Below the pieces are notes generated by a model, which saw nothing but the letters and a program-made list of their open reading frames with translations, was not told the origin of the DNA and made no database searches. A DNA stretch of 64,000 nucleotides, taken from NCBI GenBank assembly GCA_965199705.1, contig OZ241359.1, positions 434,001-498,000 of the forward strand. The letters are read 5' to 3'. The position numbers were made by a program, and so were the translations under genes. The stretch comes from Azophilus sp965199705. GTDB lineage: Bacteria > Pseudomonadota > Gammaproteobacteria > Pseudomonadales > Azotimanducaceae. Below, one piece after another: positions 54,248 through 62,498 of the stretch (positions are counted from its first letter, which is position 1; every line of letters starts with the position of its first letter).

Positions 54248-55427
54248 ACAGGGTAGCCGGGTGTTCGAGATGTGTCTTGATGCGGGCGATGAAGCGTGCC
54301 GCGTCATGGCCGTCCACAAAGCGATGGTCGAAGCTGGATGAAAGGTTCATCATTCGGCGCACGGCGACCTGCCCCTGGAACACCACCGGTCTTTGCGCCG
54401 CACGATTGACGCCGATGATGGCCACTTCCGGCGCGTTGATGATCGGGGTGGAGCTGATGCCGCCCAGCGCGCCGAGGCTGGTCAGGGTGATGGTGGATCC
54501 GGTCAGTTCCTGCGGCCTCAGGCTGTTCTCGCGCGCCCCCTGCGCTGCTCGCTGTATCGCGTTGCCGAGGTCCGCCAGATCACGCCGCTCGGCCTGGCGC
54601 ACCACCGGCACCTTGAGGCCGTCAGGCGTGTGCGTGGCAATGCCGAGATGCACCGACCGATAGCGCCGAATCCGCTCGCTGTCGGCGTCAAAGGTGGCGT
54701 TGAATTCGGGAAACGCTTCCAGTGCGCGCAGCAGCGCCAGCGCAATGAAGGGCAGGGGCGTCAACCGCTCGGCTTGCGGCTTGTCATTCAGATGCTGGCG
54801 CAGCAATTCAAGCTCGGTCACGTCCACCTCTTCGACATAGCTGAAGTGCGGAATGTCCCGACTGCTCTGGCTCATGCGGCGGGCAATGACCCGGCGCATA
54901 CCTGTTACCGCGTGTTCGCTGAATTCGCTTGCTTGTGTTGCCGCAGCCGGTTCGGCGAGGCGGGCATCCAGGTCCTCCTGCAAAATCCGTCCGCGCGGTC
55001 CCGTGCCAGTGATGCTGGCGAGGTCCACGCCGGCTTCCTTGGCTCGGCGGCGAATGGCGGGCGAGGCGAGTACCCGCCGGGCCGATGGCTGGCTGGCTGC
55101 TGGCGGTTCGGGTGGCGCAGACGCTGGCGCTTGCGGTTCGGCCCTCGCTTCGGGATAGGGGCCGGGCGTTGGCGTCGGTGCTTCTGCGGATGTCTCGAAC
55201 GCCGCCAGTTCCGCGCCCACGGGCAGCACCTCACCCGGTCCGCCGGTCACTCGAAGCACTGTGCCGCTGACCGGCGCCGGCATTTCGATATTGGCCTTGT
55301 CGGACATCACATCGGCAATCACCTGCCCCTCCCGCACCTGCTCCCCCGGCTTTACCCGCCATTCAATGATCTCCGCTTCGACCGTGCCTTCGCCGAGGTC
55401 CGGGAGCTTGAAGACATATTCCGCCAC
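54234..55427 (-). CDS. bkdB: Branched-chain 2-oxoacid dehydrogenase E2 (dihydrolipoyl acyltransferase)
   Basis: A 397-residue core of the complex. It has one lipoyl domain (EYVFKLPDLGEGTVEAEIIE; lipoyl-Lys in DVMSDKANIEMPAP), a Pro/Ala linker (~85-115), an E1/E3-binding domain (RVLASPAIRRRAKEAGVDLA, then TGTGPRGRILQEDL) and a catalytic domain ending MNLSSSFDHRFVDGHDAARF with the HxxxDG-type active site. The GTG at 55427 follows GAGG ten bases after the E1beta stop. It belongs to the bkd operon by match of the two E1 genes. Confidence 0.93.
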   Translation of the reverse strand: MAEYVFKLPDLGEGTVEAEIIEWRVKPGEQVREGQVIADVMSDKANIEMPAPVSGTVLRVTGGPGEVLPVGAELAAFETSAEAPTPTPGPYPEARAEPQAPASAPPEPPAASQPSARRVLASPAIRRRAKEAGVDLASITGTGPRGRILQEDLDARLAEPAAATQASEFSEHAVTGMRRVIARRMSQSSRDIPHFSYVEEVDVTELELLRQHLNDKPQAERLTPLPFIALALLRALEAFPEFNATFDADSERIRRYRSVHLGIATHTPDGLKVPVVRQAERRDLADLGNAIQRAAQGARENSLRPQELTGSTITLTSLGALGGISSTPIINAPEVAIIGVNRAAQRPVVFQGQVAVRRMMNLSSSFDHRFVDGHDAARFIARIKTHLEHPATLFMPV

Positions 55428-55437
55428 CGGCTCGGCC

Positions 55438-56451
55438 TCAGTTGGAGAGCAGCTTCTCGAAGGCCGCGACAACGCGCTCCGGCCCGGGGAAATAATCCCA
55501 CTCGAAAGCATGCGGGTAGGGCGTATCCCAGCCGCAGACCCGCAGAATCGGCGCTTCCAGGTGATAGAAACAGGTTTCCTGCACGGTTGCAGCCAGCTCG
55601 GCGCCAAAGCCGGCAAAGCGGGTCGCCTCGTGGACAACCAGGCAGCGGCCGGTTTTTTCCACGGAGCCCTGGATGGTCTCGACGTCAAGTGGCGCCATGC
55701 TGCGGATATCAACAATTTCCGCATCGACGCCGCTGCGCTCGGCAGCCGCCATGGATACATGCACCATGGCGCCGTAGCAGAGCACTGTCAGCTGCTCGCC
55801 TGTACGCACAATCGCCGCCTGGCCGATCGGCAGTGTGTAGTGATCCGTCGGCACTTCGCCCTTGGGATGGTTGCTCCAACTTGCGGGCGGCTTGTTCGGG
55901 TCGCCATCAAACGGGCCGTTGTAGAGCCGCTTGGGTTCGAAGAAGATCACTGGATCGTCATCTTCGATGGCGGCGATCAGCAGCCCCTTGGCGTCATAGG
56001 GATTGGAGGGCATGACCACCTTGATGCCGCAGATGTGGCTAAAGATGCCCTCCGGGCTTTGCGAGTGCGTCTGGCCGCCGTGGATGCCACCGCCACAGGC
56101 GGCGCGGATGGTCACCGGCGCGTGGAAATCCCCGGCGGTGCGATAGCGCAGCTTGGCAAGTTCACTCACGATCTGGTCGTAGGCCGGATGGATGTAATCG
56201 GCGAACTGGATCTCGGCAACCGGACGCAGGCCGTAAACGCCCATGCCGATGGCGCTGCCGACGATACCGCCTTCGGCGATGGGCGTGTCGATCACCCGGT
56301 GCTCGCCGTGCTTGCCTTGGAGACCGTCCGTGCAGCGGAAGACACCGCCGAAATAGCCGACGTCCTCGCCGAGGATGACGACGTTGGGGTCGCGTTCCAA
56401 CATGGTGTCCATGGCCGAATTCAAGGCCCGGATCATGTTCATTCTGGCCAC
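55438..56451 (-). CDS. bkdA2: Branched-chain 2-oxoacid dehydrogenase E1 beta subunit
   Basis: A 337-residue subunit. NMIRALNSAMDTMLERDPNV, LGEDVGYFGGVFRCTDGLQ and GGIVGSAIGMGVYGLRPVAE are very close to Pseudomonas BkdA2. GGGIHGGQTHSQSPEGIFSH, VMPSNPYDAKGLLIAAIEDD and FFEPKRLYNGPFDG follow, and the ending is GWDTPYPHAFEWDYFPGP. These distinguish it from pyruvate dehydrogenase E1beta. The start is GTG at 56451 or ATG at 56442. Together with E1alpha it decarboxylates the 2-oxoacids of Val, Leu and Ile. Confidence 0.95.
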   Translation of the reverse strand: MARMNMIRALNSAMDTMLERDPNVVILGEDVGYFGGVFRCTDGLQGKHGEHRVIDTPIAEGGIVGSAIGMGVYGLRPVAEIQFADYIHPAYDQIVSELAKLRYRTAGDFHAPVTIRAACGGGIHGGQTHSQSPEGIFSHICGIKVVMPSNPYDAKGLLIAAIEDDDPVIFFEPKRLYNGPFDGDPNKPPASWSNHPKGEVPTDHYTLPIGQAAIVRTGEQLTVLCYGAMVHVSMAAAERSGVDAEIVDIRSMAPLDVETIQGSVEKTGRCLVVHEATRFAGFGAELAATVQETCFYHLEAPILRVCGWDTPYPHAFEWDYFPGPERVVAAFEKLLSN

Positions 56452-56509
56452 GTCGCCTGTCTCGAATATGGCGCCAGGACGCTGGTTGAACTGGCTGGTG
56501 CGCCTTGTT

Positions 56510-57775
56510 TCACTTGCTGGCCTCCGGTTTTGCAGCGCTGGCCTGGCGTAGCGCCCGCAACTCGGCCTGTTGCGCCACAAGATGTGGCGGCATTTCCTTG
56601 AATACGTCCTCGAACAGGGCGGATTTGTCCAGAAACGGCCCTTCTTCCATGGAGCCGAAGGCAAGCGCCTCGTTCCAACTCTCAGCCGCCAGCGAGTTGG
56701 CTGACTCGACCAGCGCCAGGTGTTGCTTGTCGCTCCATTCGCCGTTGACCGTCAGGTGCTGTTGCAGGCGTTCGATCGGGTCACCCAGTGGCCAGGCATG
56801 CGATTCGTCCTTTGGCCGATAGCGCGAAGGATCGTCGCTGGTGGAGTGTGGCCCGGCCCGGTAGGTCACGTGTTCGATGAGTGTGGGGCCCTGGCCCAGG
56901 CGTGCGCGCTCGGCCGCCCAGGCGGTTGCTGCCTGAACCGCCAGAAAGTCATTGCCATCCACCCGCAGGGCGGGGATGCCGTAGCCGACGCCCTTGGCCG
57001 CAAAGGTGCTCCGCTCGCCTCCAGCCGTGCTCTGAAAGCTGGAGATGGCCCATTGATTGTTGATTATGTTGAGGATTACTGGCGCCTGATAGACGCTGGC
57101 AAAGGTGAGGGCGTAATGGAAATCGCCTTCCGCGGTGGACCCTTCGCCCACCCAGACGGCAGAGATGGCCTTGTCGCCCTTGAGGGCGGCGGCCATGGCC
57201 CAGCCGACGGCCTGCGGCATTTGCGTGGCCACGCCGCCGGAATTCGAGAACAGGTTGCCTTCCGCCCAATGGTAGAGTACAGGCATCTGCCGACCCTTGC
57301 AGGTATCCCGGGTGTTGGACAGGCATTGGGACATCAAATCCACCATCGGGCGGCCTCGGGTGATGAAAAGTCCCTGATTGCGATAGTACGGAAAGAGCAT
57401 GTCGCTCTGCTCCAGGGCCATGGCGGCGGCGACCGAAACAGCCTCTTCCCCCCGACAAAGGACGTAGAAGGAAATCTTGCCCATGCGCTGCATCTGCAAC
57501 ATGCGCTCATCGAATGCCCGAACCTGCACCATGAGGCGCAAGCCTTCGCGCAGTTGTTCCGGGGCGAGCTGCGGGTCCCAGGGCCCTACCGCCCTGTGCT
57601 GTTCATCCAGAACCCGCACCAGGCCGGTGGACAGATCGGCCATCCCGGAAGCCGGACAGCTGGTGTCCGGCCTTTCCGTCGCTCCTGCGTCGGAAATGTG
57701 CAACCAACTGAAATCCGGGGCGTCTCCCGGTCGCCCAGGCGGGCGGGGCAGGTGCAGACGGGACCGTTTCAGCAT
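56510..57775 (-). CDS. bkdA1: Branched-chain 2-oxoacid dehydrogenase E1 alpha subunit
   Basis: A 421-residue thiamine-diphosphate subunit. The N-terminus LHLPRPPGRPGDAPDFSWLH and VRVLDEQHRAVGPWDPQL match the Pseudomonas BkdA1 N-terminal extension. KISFYVLCRGEEAVSVAAAM, AVWVGEGSTAEGDFHYALTF, NIINNQWAIS (ThDP/Mg-binding GxG...NN pattern) and TYRAGPHSTSDDPSRYRPKD (phosphorylation-loop equivalent) are present. First gene of bkdA1-A2-B. The fourth gene of the usual operon, the dedicated E3 lpdV, is not next to it. Confidence 0.95.
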   Translation of the reverse strand: MLKRSRLHLPRPPGRPGDAPDFSWLHISDAGATERPDTSCPASGMADLSTGLVRVLDEQHRAVGPWDPQLAPEQLREGLRLMVQVRAFDERMLQMQRMGKISFYVLCRGEEAVSVAAAMALEQSDMLFPYYRNQGLFITRGRPMVDLMSQCLSNTRDTCKGRQMPVLYHWAEGNLFSNSGGVATQMPQAVGWAMAAALKGDKAISAVWVGEGSTAEGDFHYALTFASVYQAPVILNIINNQWAISSFQSTAGGERSTFAAKGVGYGIPALRVDGNDFLAVQAATAWAAERARLGQGPTLIEHVTYRAGPHSTSDDPSRYRPKDESHAWPLGDPIERLQQHLTVNGEWSDKQHLALVESANSLAAESWNEALAFGSMEEGPFLDKSALFEDVFKEMPPHLVAQQAELRALRQASAAKPEASK

Positions 57776-57949
57776 GGCAATGGACTACGCATACTCAGGC
57801 CATGCTAAACGCATCAAACCGAGAAGGCGATTCTTTAGGCCACTGTTCTGGCCGTAATTCAGATAAGCTATGTTGAGGAAGCGCATTTTCAGGGCAAACA
57901 ATTCTCAACCAGCCCTCGTCGCATGCGCTGAAACGTTCAAGTCGGCATT

Positions 57950-59005
57950 TCAGATGAACGGCGCCAGCCGACGCCAGCCGCGTCTCTTCTGTTTGGGCGC
58001 ATCGTCGTCGTCCGCCTGATCGCCATCCTCGGCGTCGGCCGGGCGAGGTGGCGGCTCGAACCCTTGCGGGTGCTGCAATCGCAATGGCGGCGGCGCCTCG
58101 GCCCTGCCCAGGACGCCGAAGCTCATCATGTTCAACCAGGACCTGTCTCGGGACCGCACGCGGCCGTCCAGCACCAGGTCGCCGTTGTCGTCGAACGCCG
58201 GATGGTTGGGGTAGTTCAGCGACAGCACCCGCAAGGCGTCGTTGGCCGCAACCGAGAGATCCAGCCTGTAGTTGGCTTCAACCAGAACGATCAGGGCCTC
58301 GGGAACCGGGGCTGCGTCCGGGAAGTTGTCGATCACGTAGCGGGCCCGATTGGCGGCTGCCACAAAGGCCCCGCGGCTCATGTAGTAGTTGGCAATGTGC
58401 ACTTCTGACGCCGCTTGTACATTGCGCAGGTAAACCATGCGCTGGCGTGCGTCCGTCGCATAGTCACTGTCCGGGAACCGGGTCAGGAGTTCCGCAAAAT
58501 CGGCGTATGCCTGGTTGACATAGGTCATGTCCCGTTTCGACATGTCCGACGAAAACACCCGGTCGAGCAATCCCTGATTCTTGTTATACGCCGCCAGGCC
58601 CTTCAGGTAGTAGGCATAGTCGATATCACTGTGTTGCGGGTGCAGGCGGATAAACCGGTCGGCTGCGAGCCGCGCCGTGTCGTGGTCTGACGATTGATAG
58701 CGCGCATACACCAGCTCAAGTTGCGCCTGCTCGGCATAGCGGCCAAACGGGAAGCGGGACTCCAGCCGCTCCAGCGCCGTGATCGCCCGGTCGTAGTTGC
58801 CGGCGCGCAGGCTGCGCTGCGCATTTCGGTAGAGCATCTGTTCGGTGGCGTCGAGGTCTTCCTCTTCGTCGTCCTTGCCGCCGACAAACGGCATCCAGGA
58901 ACAGCTGGCAGTCACGGCGACCAGCAGCACAAGACCCAGCCCCTGGCGCAGGCGGCTTGGTCCGGCCCTGCCGGCTCGCTTCCGGGAATTCAATCCGAGT
59001 TGCAT
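57950..59005 (-). CDS. bamD: Outer membrane assembly lipoprotein BamD
   Basis: A 351-residue lipoprotein of the BAM complex that inserts beta-barrel proteins. Its signal ends in a lipobox with Cys35 (GLVLLVAVTASC). TPR-like repeats follow: ATEQMLYRNAQRSLRAGNYD, FPFGRYAEQAQLELVYARYQ and FIRLHPQHSDIDYAYYLKGL. The C-terminus is a low-complexity Pro/Asp/Lys tail (~310-351), longer than in E. coli (245 residues in all). The ATG at 59005 is chosen over one 20 codons upstream because GGAGG and GAAGAG precede it and it gives a proper signal peptide. Divergent from rluD. Confidence 0.93.
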   Translation of the reverse strand: MQLGLNSRKRAGRAGPSRLRQGLGLVLLVAVTASCSWMPFVGGKDDEEEDLDATEQMLYRNAQRSLRAGNYDRAITALERLESRFPFGRYAEQAQLELVYARYQSSDHDTARLAADRFIRLHPQHSDIDYAYYLKGLAAYNKNQGLLDRVFSSDMSKRDMTYVNQAYADFAELLTRFPDSDYATDARQRMVYLRNVQAASEVHIANYYMSRGAFVAAANRARYVIDNFPDAAPVPEALIVLVEANYRLDLSVAANDALRVLSLNYPNHPAFDDNGDLVLDGRVRSRDRSWLNMMSFGVLGRAEAPPPLRLQHPQGFEPPPRPADAEDGDQADDDDAPKQKRRGWRRLAPFI

Positions 59006-59179
59006 CTCTTCGTTTGCCTCCGAGTTGTCAGCCTCTGGGTCATCAGCCTCTGTGCATTTGGGCACGGCCTGCTAATCTACCCCAAAACCATACTTGGTGG
59101 ATGCAGAAAGCGACCAGCGGGCGGGCAAGCCCGGCTGATTCGCCAGATTGCGTCGCGATTGCAAGCAATTTGTTGCGCC

Positions 59180-60199
59180 ATGTCCGAAGGAATAGATGGG
59201 CCTCCGGTATCGGGGGCAGAAGCCGAATCGCGTCTTCTGGAAGCGAGGGCGCCGGCAGAATGGTCGGGTGAACGGGTGGACCGCGCTGCCAGTCGGCTGT
59301 TTGGCGACTACTCTCGGGCAGCGCTGGCCCGCGCTTTGAAAAGCGGACATCTCCACGTCAACGGAAAGCCGGCGCGCCCCGGATTCAGGCTCGCCGGAGG
59401 CGAAACACTTGCGCTGCGTGTGACGTCTCGCCCGCAGGCGGACTGGCAAAGCCCGCAGCCGGCAACGTTTGCAATCGTTCATGAAGACGCAGACCTGCTG
59501 GTTGTGGACAAGCCGGCTGGTCTGGTCACCCATCCGGGCGCCGGCAGGCCCAGCGGCACGCTGGTCAACGGCCTGCTGCATCACCGCCAGGCGCTTGCTG
59601 AACTGCCAAGGTCGGGCATCGTGCATCGCCTGGACCAGCACACGTCCGGGCTGATGATTGTCGCGGCTTCGCTGGCGGCGCATGGCCGGTTGACCGCAGC
59701 ATTCCGCGAGCACAGGATTCGGCGCAGATATACAGGCTTTGCCGAGGGCGTGATGTCCGGTGGTCACGTGATTGATTCGCCGTTGGGCCGAGACCCGCGC
59801 CAACGCATCCGTCAGAGTGTACGCGCCGACGGGCGGCCGGCCCGTACCCGGGTCTGGGTGCGCCAGCGGTTTCGCGCCCACACTCGCTTTGATGCCGAGC
59901 TGGAGACAGGGCGCACCCATCAGATCCGCGTTCATCTTGCGAGCATCGGCCACCCTCTGGTGGGCGACCGTCTCTATGGCGCTCGCGGAAAACTGCCGCC
60001 GTCGCCGCATCCTGACGCCGTGCCTGTTCTGCGTCAGTTTCCGCACCAGGCGCTGCACGCTTGCGAGCTGGAATTCGAGCATCCGATTTCTGGCGCGCCC
60101 TGCCGGTTTTGCTCGCCTCTGCCGGGCGGTCTCGCAGAGCTTGATGCCGTGCTGCATTCGGACCTGACTCGGGCAGTGCCGCAGGGTTCAAATCCATGA
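59180..60199 (+). CDS. rluD: 23S rRNA pseudouridine synthase RluD-type
   Basis: A 339-residue RluA-family synthase, probably for U1911/1915/1917 of helix 69. It has an S4 RNA-binding domain (ERVDRAASRLFGDYSRAALA, then RALKSGHLHVNGKPARPG), the strand DLLVVDKPAGLVTHPGAGRP and the catalytic Asp in SGIVHRLDQHTSGLMIVA. LETGRTHQIRVHLASIGHPL and VGDRLYG end the core. The bamD-divergent, pgeF-overlapping position is the one usual for rluD, which supports the specific name. It overlaps pgeF by ATGA. Confidence 0.93.
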   Translation: MSEGIDGPPVSGAEAESRLLEARAPAEWSGERVDRAASRLFGDYSRAALARALKSGHLHVNGKPARPGFRLAGGETLALRVTSRPQADWQSPQPATFAIVHEDADLLVVDKPAGLVTHPGAGRPSGTLVNGLLHHRQALAELPRSGIVHRLDQHTSGLMIVAASLAAHGRLTAAFREHRIRRRYTGFAEGVMSGGHVIDSPLGRDPRQRIRQSVRADGRPARTRVWVRQRFRAHTRFDAELETGRTHQIRVHLASIGHPLVGDRLYGARGKLPPSPHPDAVPVLRQFPHQALHACELEFEHPISGAPCRFCSPLPGGLAELDAVLHSDLTRAVPQGSNP

Positions 60200-61005
60200 G
60201 CAGCAGCGCTGAAGCGCACGCGGGCTGGATCCCTGCGGCCTGGTCAGACGAGGCAATGGCGCCGTCCGGGGTGCGGGCGATCAGCACCACACGTGCCGGT
60301 GGCGTCAGCCTCGGGCGCTACGCCAGCATGAATCTCGGCATTGCCACTGCTGACCTGCCGGAGCGAGTCGCAGAGAACAGACGTCGGCTACAGGCCGCAG
60401 CCCTGGGCGGCGGTGGACGCCTGCAATGGCTCACGCAAGTGCATGGCAGTCGCTGCGTTCGTGCTGACGCTCAGACAGTTGCCGCCAGCCCGGAGGCTGA
60501 TGCGGTGTGGACGGACGATCCGTCGCTCGGCCTTGTCATTCAAACCGCGGATTGCGTACCGGTGCTGGTTGCGCGGACAGATGGCCAGCGTATCGGCGCT
60601 GCACATGCCGGCTGGCGTGGATTGGTGAGCGGCGTGGTTGAGGCCCTGGTCGCCGCCATGCGTAGCCCCGACCCATCCTCCGACAGCAGCGCACTGACTG
60701 CCTGGATAGGCCCCGCGATCGGTCCGGCGGCCTATGAAGTGGGTGCAGACGTGCACGATGCGGTGCTGAGCGCATCGGGCGCCGAGGCTGGTCAGTTCCT
60801 CACGCCAGGTGCAAGGGTCGGCGTCTGGAACCTGCATCTGGCAGGCTATGCTGCCTGGCAGCTGCGCCGGGCTGGCGTCCTGGCGGTTCATCTGTCGGGG
60901 CTATGCACCTCGGCCAATCGCGCCTTCTACTCGTACCGCCGGGATGGTGAGACCGGGCGCATGGCTACAGTGATCTGGCGAGAGGCCAGCGCTGCGTCGG
61001 GTTAG
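60196..61005 (+). CDS. pgeF: Laccase-domain protein PgeF/YfiH (purine nucleoside phosphorylase type)
   Basis: A 269-residue peptidoglycan editing factor. GVRAISTTRAGGVSLGRYAS, the segment LTQVHGSRCVRAD, LVIQTADCVPVLVA, IGAAHAGWRGLVSGVVEALV and AWIGPAIGPAAYEVG carry the conserved His/Cys/His zinc ligands. LCTSANRAFYSYRRDGETGR ends it. Family members clear mis-incorporated L-Ser from muropeptide precursors, and some cleave purine nucleosides. The overlap with rluD is the usual arrangement. Confidence 0.93.
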   Translation: MSSSAEAHAGWIPAAWSDEAMAPSGVRAISTTRAGGVSLGRYASMNLGIATADLPERVAENRRRLQAAALGGGGRLQWLTQVHGSRCVRADAQTVAASPEADAVWTDDPSLGLVIQTADCVPVLVARTDGQRIGAAHAGWRGLVSGVVEALVAAMRSPDPSSDSSALTAWIGPAIGPAAYEVGADVHDAVLSASGAEAGQFLTPGARVGVWNLHLAGYAAWQLRRAGVLAVHLSGLCTSANRAFYSYRRDGETGRMATVIWREASAASG

Positions 61006-61016
61006 CCAGCCCGGAT

Positions 61017-61820
61017 TCAAGCCAGTTCCCGGCGCTTATCCACGATGCGCCCGACGACAAGGCCGGCCTCGAACAACACCCAGGCGGGCAAGGCCAGCAT
61101 CAGCTGGGAAATGACGTCCGGCGGTGTGAGCAACATACCCGCCACGAAACAACCGACGATCACGTAAGGCCGCTTGCTGGCGATGCTCGATGCGCTGGCG
61201 AGACCCGTCCAGATCAACAAGAGGATGGCAATGGGAATCTCGAAAGCGATGCCGAAAGCCAGGAACATGTTGAGCACGAAGTCGAGATAACGATGGATGT
61301 CAGTGGTCATCACAACGCCGACCGGGGTGATGGCGGCCATGAATCGAAACACCACCGGAAAGACTGCAAAGTAGGCAAAGGCGACGCCGGCGTAGAAGAG
61401 CGCCACGCTCGAAAGCAGCAGCGGCCCGGCGAAGCGCTGCTCGTGCTTGTAGAGGCCGGGCGCGATGAACGCCCAGGTCTGATGCAGCAAGACCGGCATG
61501 GCGACGAATATGGCGGCATAAATGGCCAGCTTGAATGGCGTCAGGAAGGGTGAGGCCACTTCCGTGGCAATCATGCTGCTGGAATCTGGCAGGTGCGCCA
61601 TGAGCGGTGCGGCCACCAGGCTGTAGAGATCGTTCGCAAAGAAGTAGATCGGCAGGAACAGGACCAACACCGCGAGCAGCCCCCGCAGCAGCCGGCTGCG
61701 CAGCTCAAGGAGATGCGCCATGAATGGCATCTCCAGGTTGTCCACGGCGTCGTCGTGCGCGGCGTTGCGCTCCGCCTTGCCGTCGGCGGGCCCGGATGCG
61801 TCGGATGGGTCCTCAGGCAC
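61017..61820 (-). CDS. tatC: Twin-arginine translocase subunit TatC
   Basis: A 267-residue six-helix receptor for twin-arginine signal peptides. The N-terminal MPFMAHLLELRSRLLRGLLA is the conserved cytosolic E/R segment; TPFKLAIYAAIFVAMPVLLH, QTWAFIAPGLYKHEQRFAGP and FGIAFEIPIAILLLIW follow, and the ending is AGMLLTPPDVISQLMLALPA. The GTG start at 61820 overlaps tatB by eight bases. The window has at least two plausible Tat clients: MsrP and the tiny ORF at 13009. Confidence 0.96.
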   Translation of the reverse strand: MPEDPSDASGPADGKAERNAAHDDAVDNLEMPFMAHLLELRSRLLRGLLAVLVLFLPIYFFANDLYSLVAAPLMAHLPDSSSMIATEVASPFLTPFKLAIYAAIFVAMPVLLHQTWAFIAPGLYKHEQRFAGPLLLSSVALFYAGVAFAYFAVFPVVFRFMAAITPVGVVMTTDIHRYLDFVLNMFLAFGIAFEIPIAILLLIWTGLASASSIASKRPYVIVGCFVAGMLLTPPDVISQLMLALPAWVLFEAGLVVGRIVDKRRELA

Positions 61821-62172
61821 GTGGCGAATCGGCGGCTACGGCCTCATCCTCGGCGGCAGGCGGCGCAGCGGCTTCGGCGTCGCCTTGCATAGGCTCCTTC
61901 GCCGGGCTGCCCGCTGCCGCATCTCGCGCCTTGCCCACCTGCTGCTCGATACGCTTGAACTCGGCCATTACGGATTCATTGTGCAGCTGCCGGCGCACCT
62001 CATCCATGCCGATCTCTTTCTCGATTTCAGCCTTCGCCGCTGTGAAACCGCGTCTCAGTCGGCCAAGCCAGAGCGCCGCCGTGCGCAGCGCTTCCGGCAA
62101 TCGCTCCGGGCCAATGACCAGAAGGCCGATTATGGCGACCAGAAGGAGTTCGGGGAACCCTATGTCAAACAC
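61813..62172 (-). CDS. tatB: Twin-arginine translocase subunit TatB
   Basis: A 119-residue single-span protein partnering TatC. MFDIGFPELLLVAIIGLLVI then GPERLPEALRT is the signature N-terminal helix, hinge and amphipathic helix, followed by a charged coil (KAEIEKEIGMDEVRRQL) and an Ala/Glu/Pro tail. The GTG at 62172 overlaps tatA by eight bases and tatC overlaps its end, so all three are coupled. Confidence 0.95.
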   Translation of the reverse strand: MFDIGFPELLLVAIIGLLVIGPERLPEALRTAALWLGRLRRGFTAAKAEIEKEIGMDEVRRQLHNESVMAEFKRIEQQVGKARDAAAGSPAKEPMQGDAEAAAPPAAEDEAVAADSPRA

Positions 62173-62410
62173 GGGTTTCCTGTTTCGCCTTGGTCGCGGA
62201 AGCCGAGTCGGCAGCCACCTCGCCATCAATCACATTGAGCCGGGACTTGTCGGCCTCCGCCTTGGCTTCGTCATCGGTGACCGCCTTGCGGAACCCCTTG
62301 ATAGCGCTGCCGAGATCGGAGCCGAGGCTTTTCAGCCGCCGCGGGCCGAAAATCAGCAACACGATGGCGAGGACGATGAGCAGTTCGGTTATGCCAAATC
62401 CGCCGGGCAT
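62165..62410 (-). CDS. tatA: Twin-arginine translocase subunit TatA
   Basis: An 81-residue pore-forming component. GITELLIVLAIVLLIFGPRR is the membrane helix plus FGPRR hinge, LKSLGSDLGSAIKGFRKAV the amphipathic helix, and a Glu/Lys/Ala-rich tail follows. GGGAGG precedes the ATG. First of tatABC, downstream of ubiB in the same direction, as in many gammaproteobacteria. Confidence 0.95.
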   Translation of the reverse strand: MPGGFGITELLIVLAIVLLIFGPRRLKSLGSDLGSAIKGFRKAVTDDEAKAEADKSRLNVIDGEVAADSASATKAKQETRV

Positions 62411-62498
62411 GAGCGCCTCCCGATGGTCGTTCGGTGATTGCCAGCGTTGCGATTATAGCCCCAATGGGACGGAACCCCCGGCCCTTGCGCTGTTCGCG

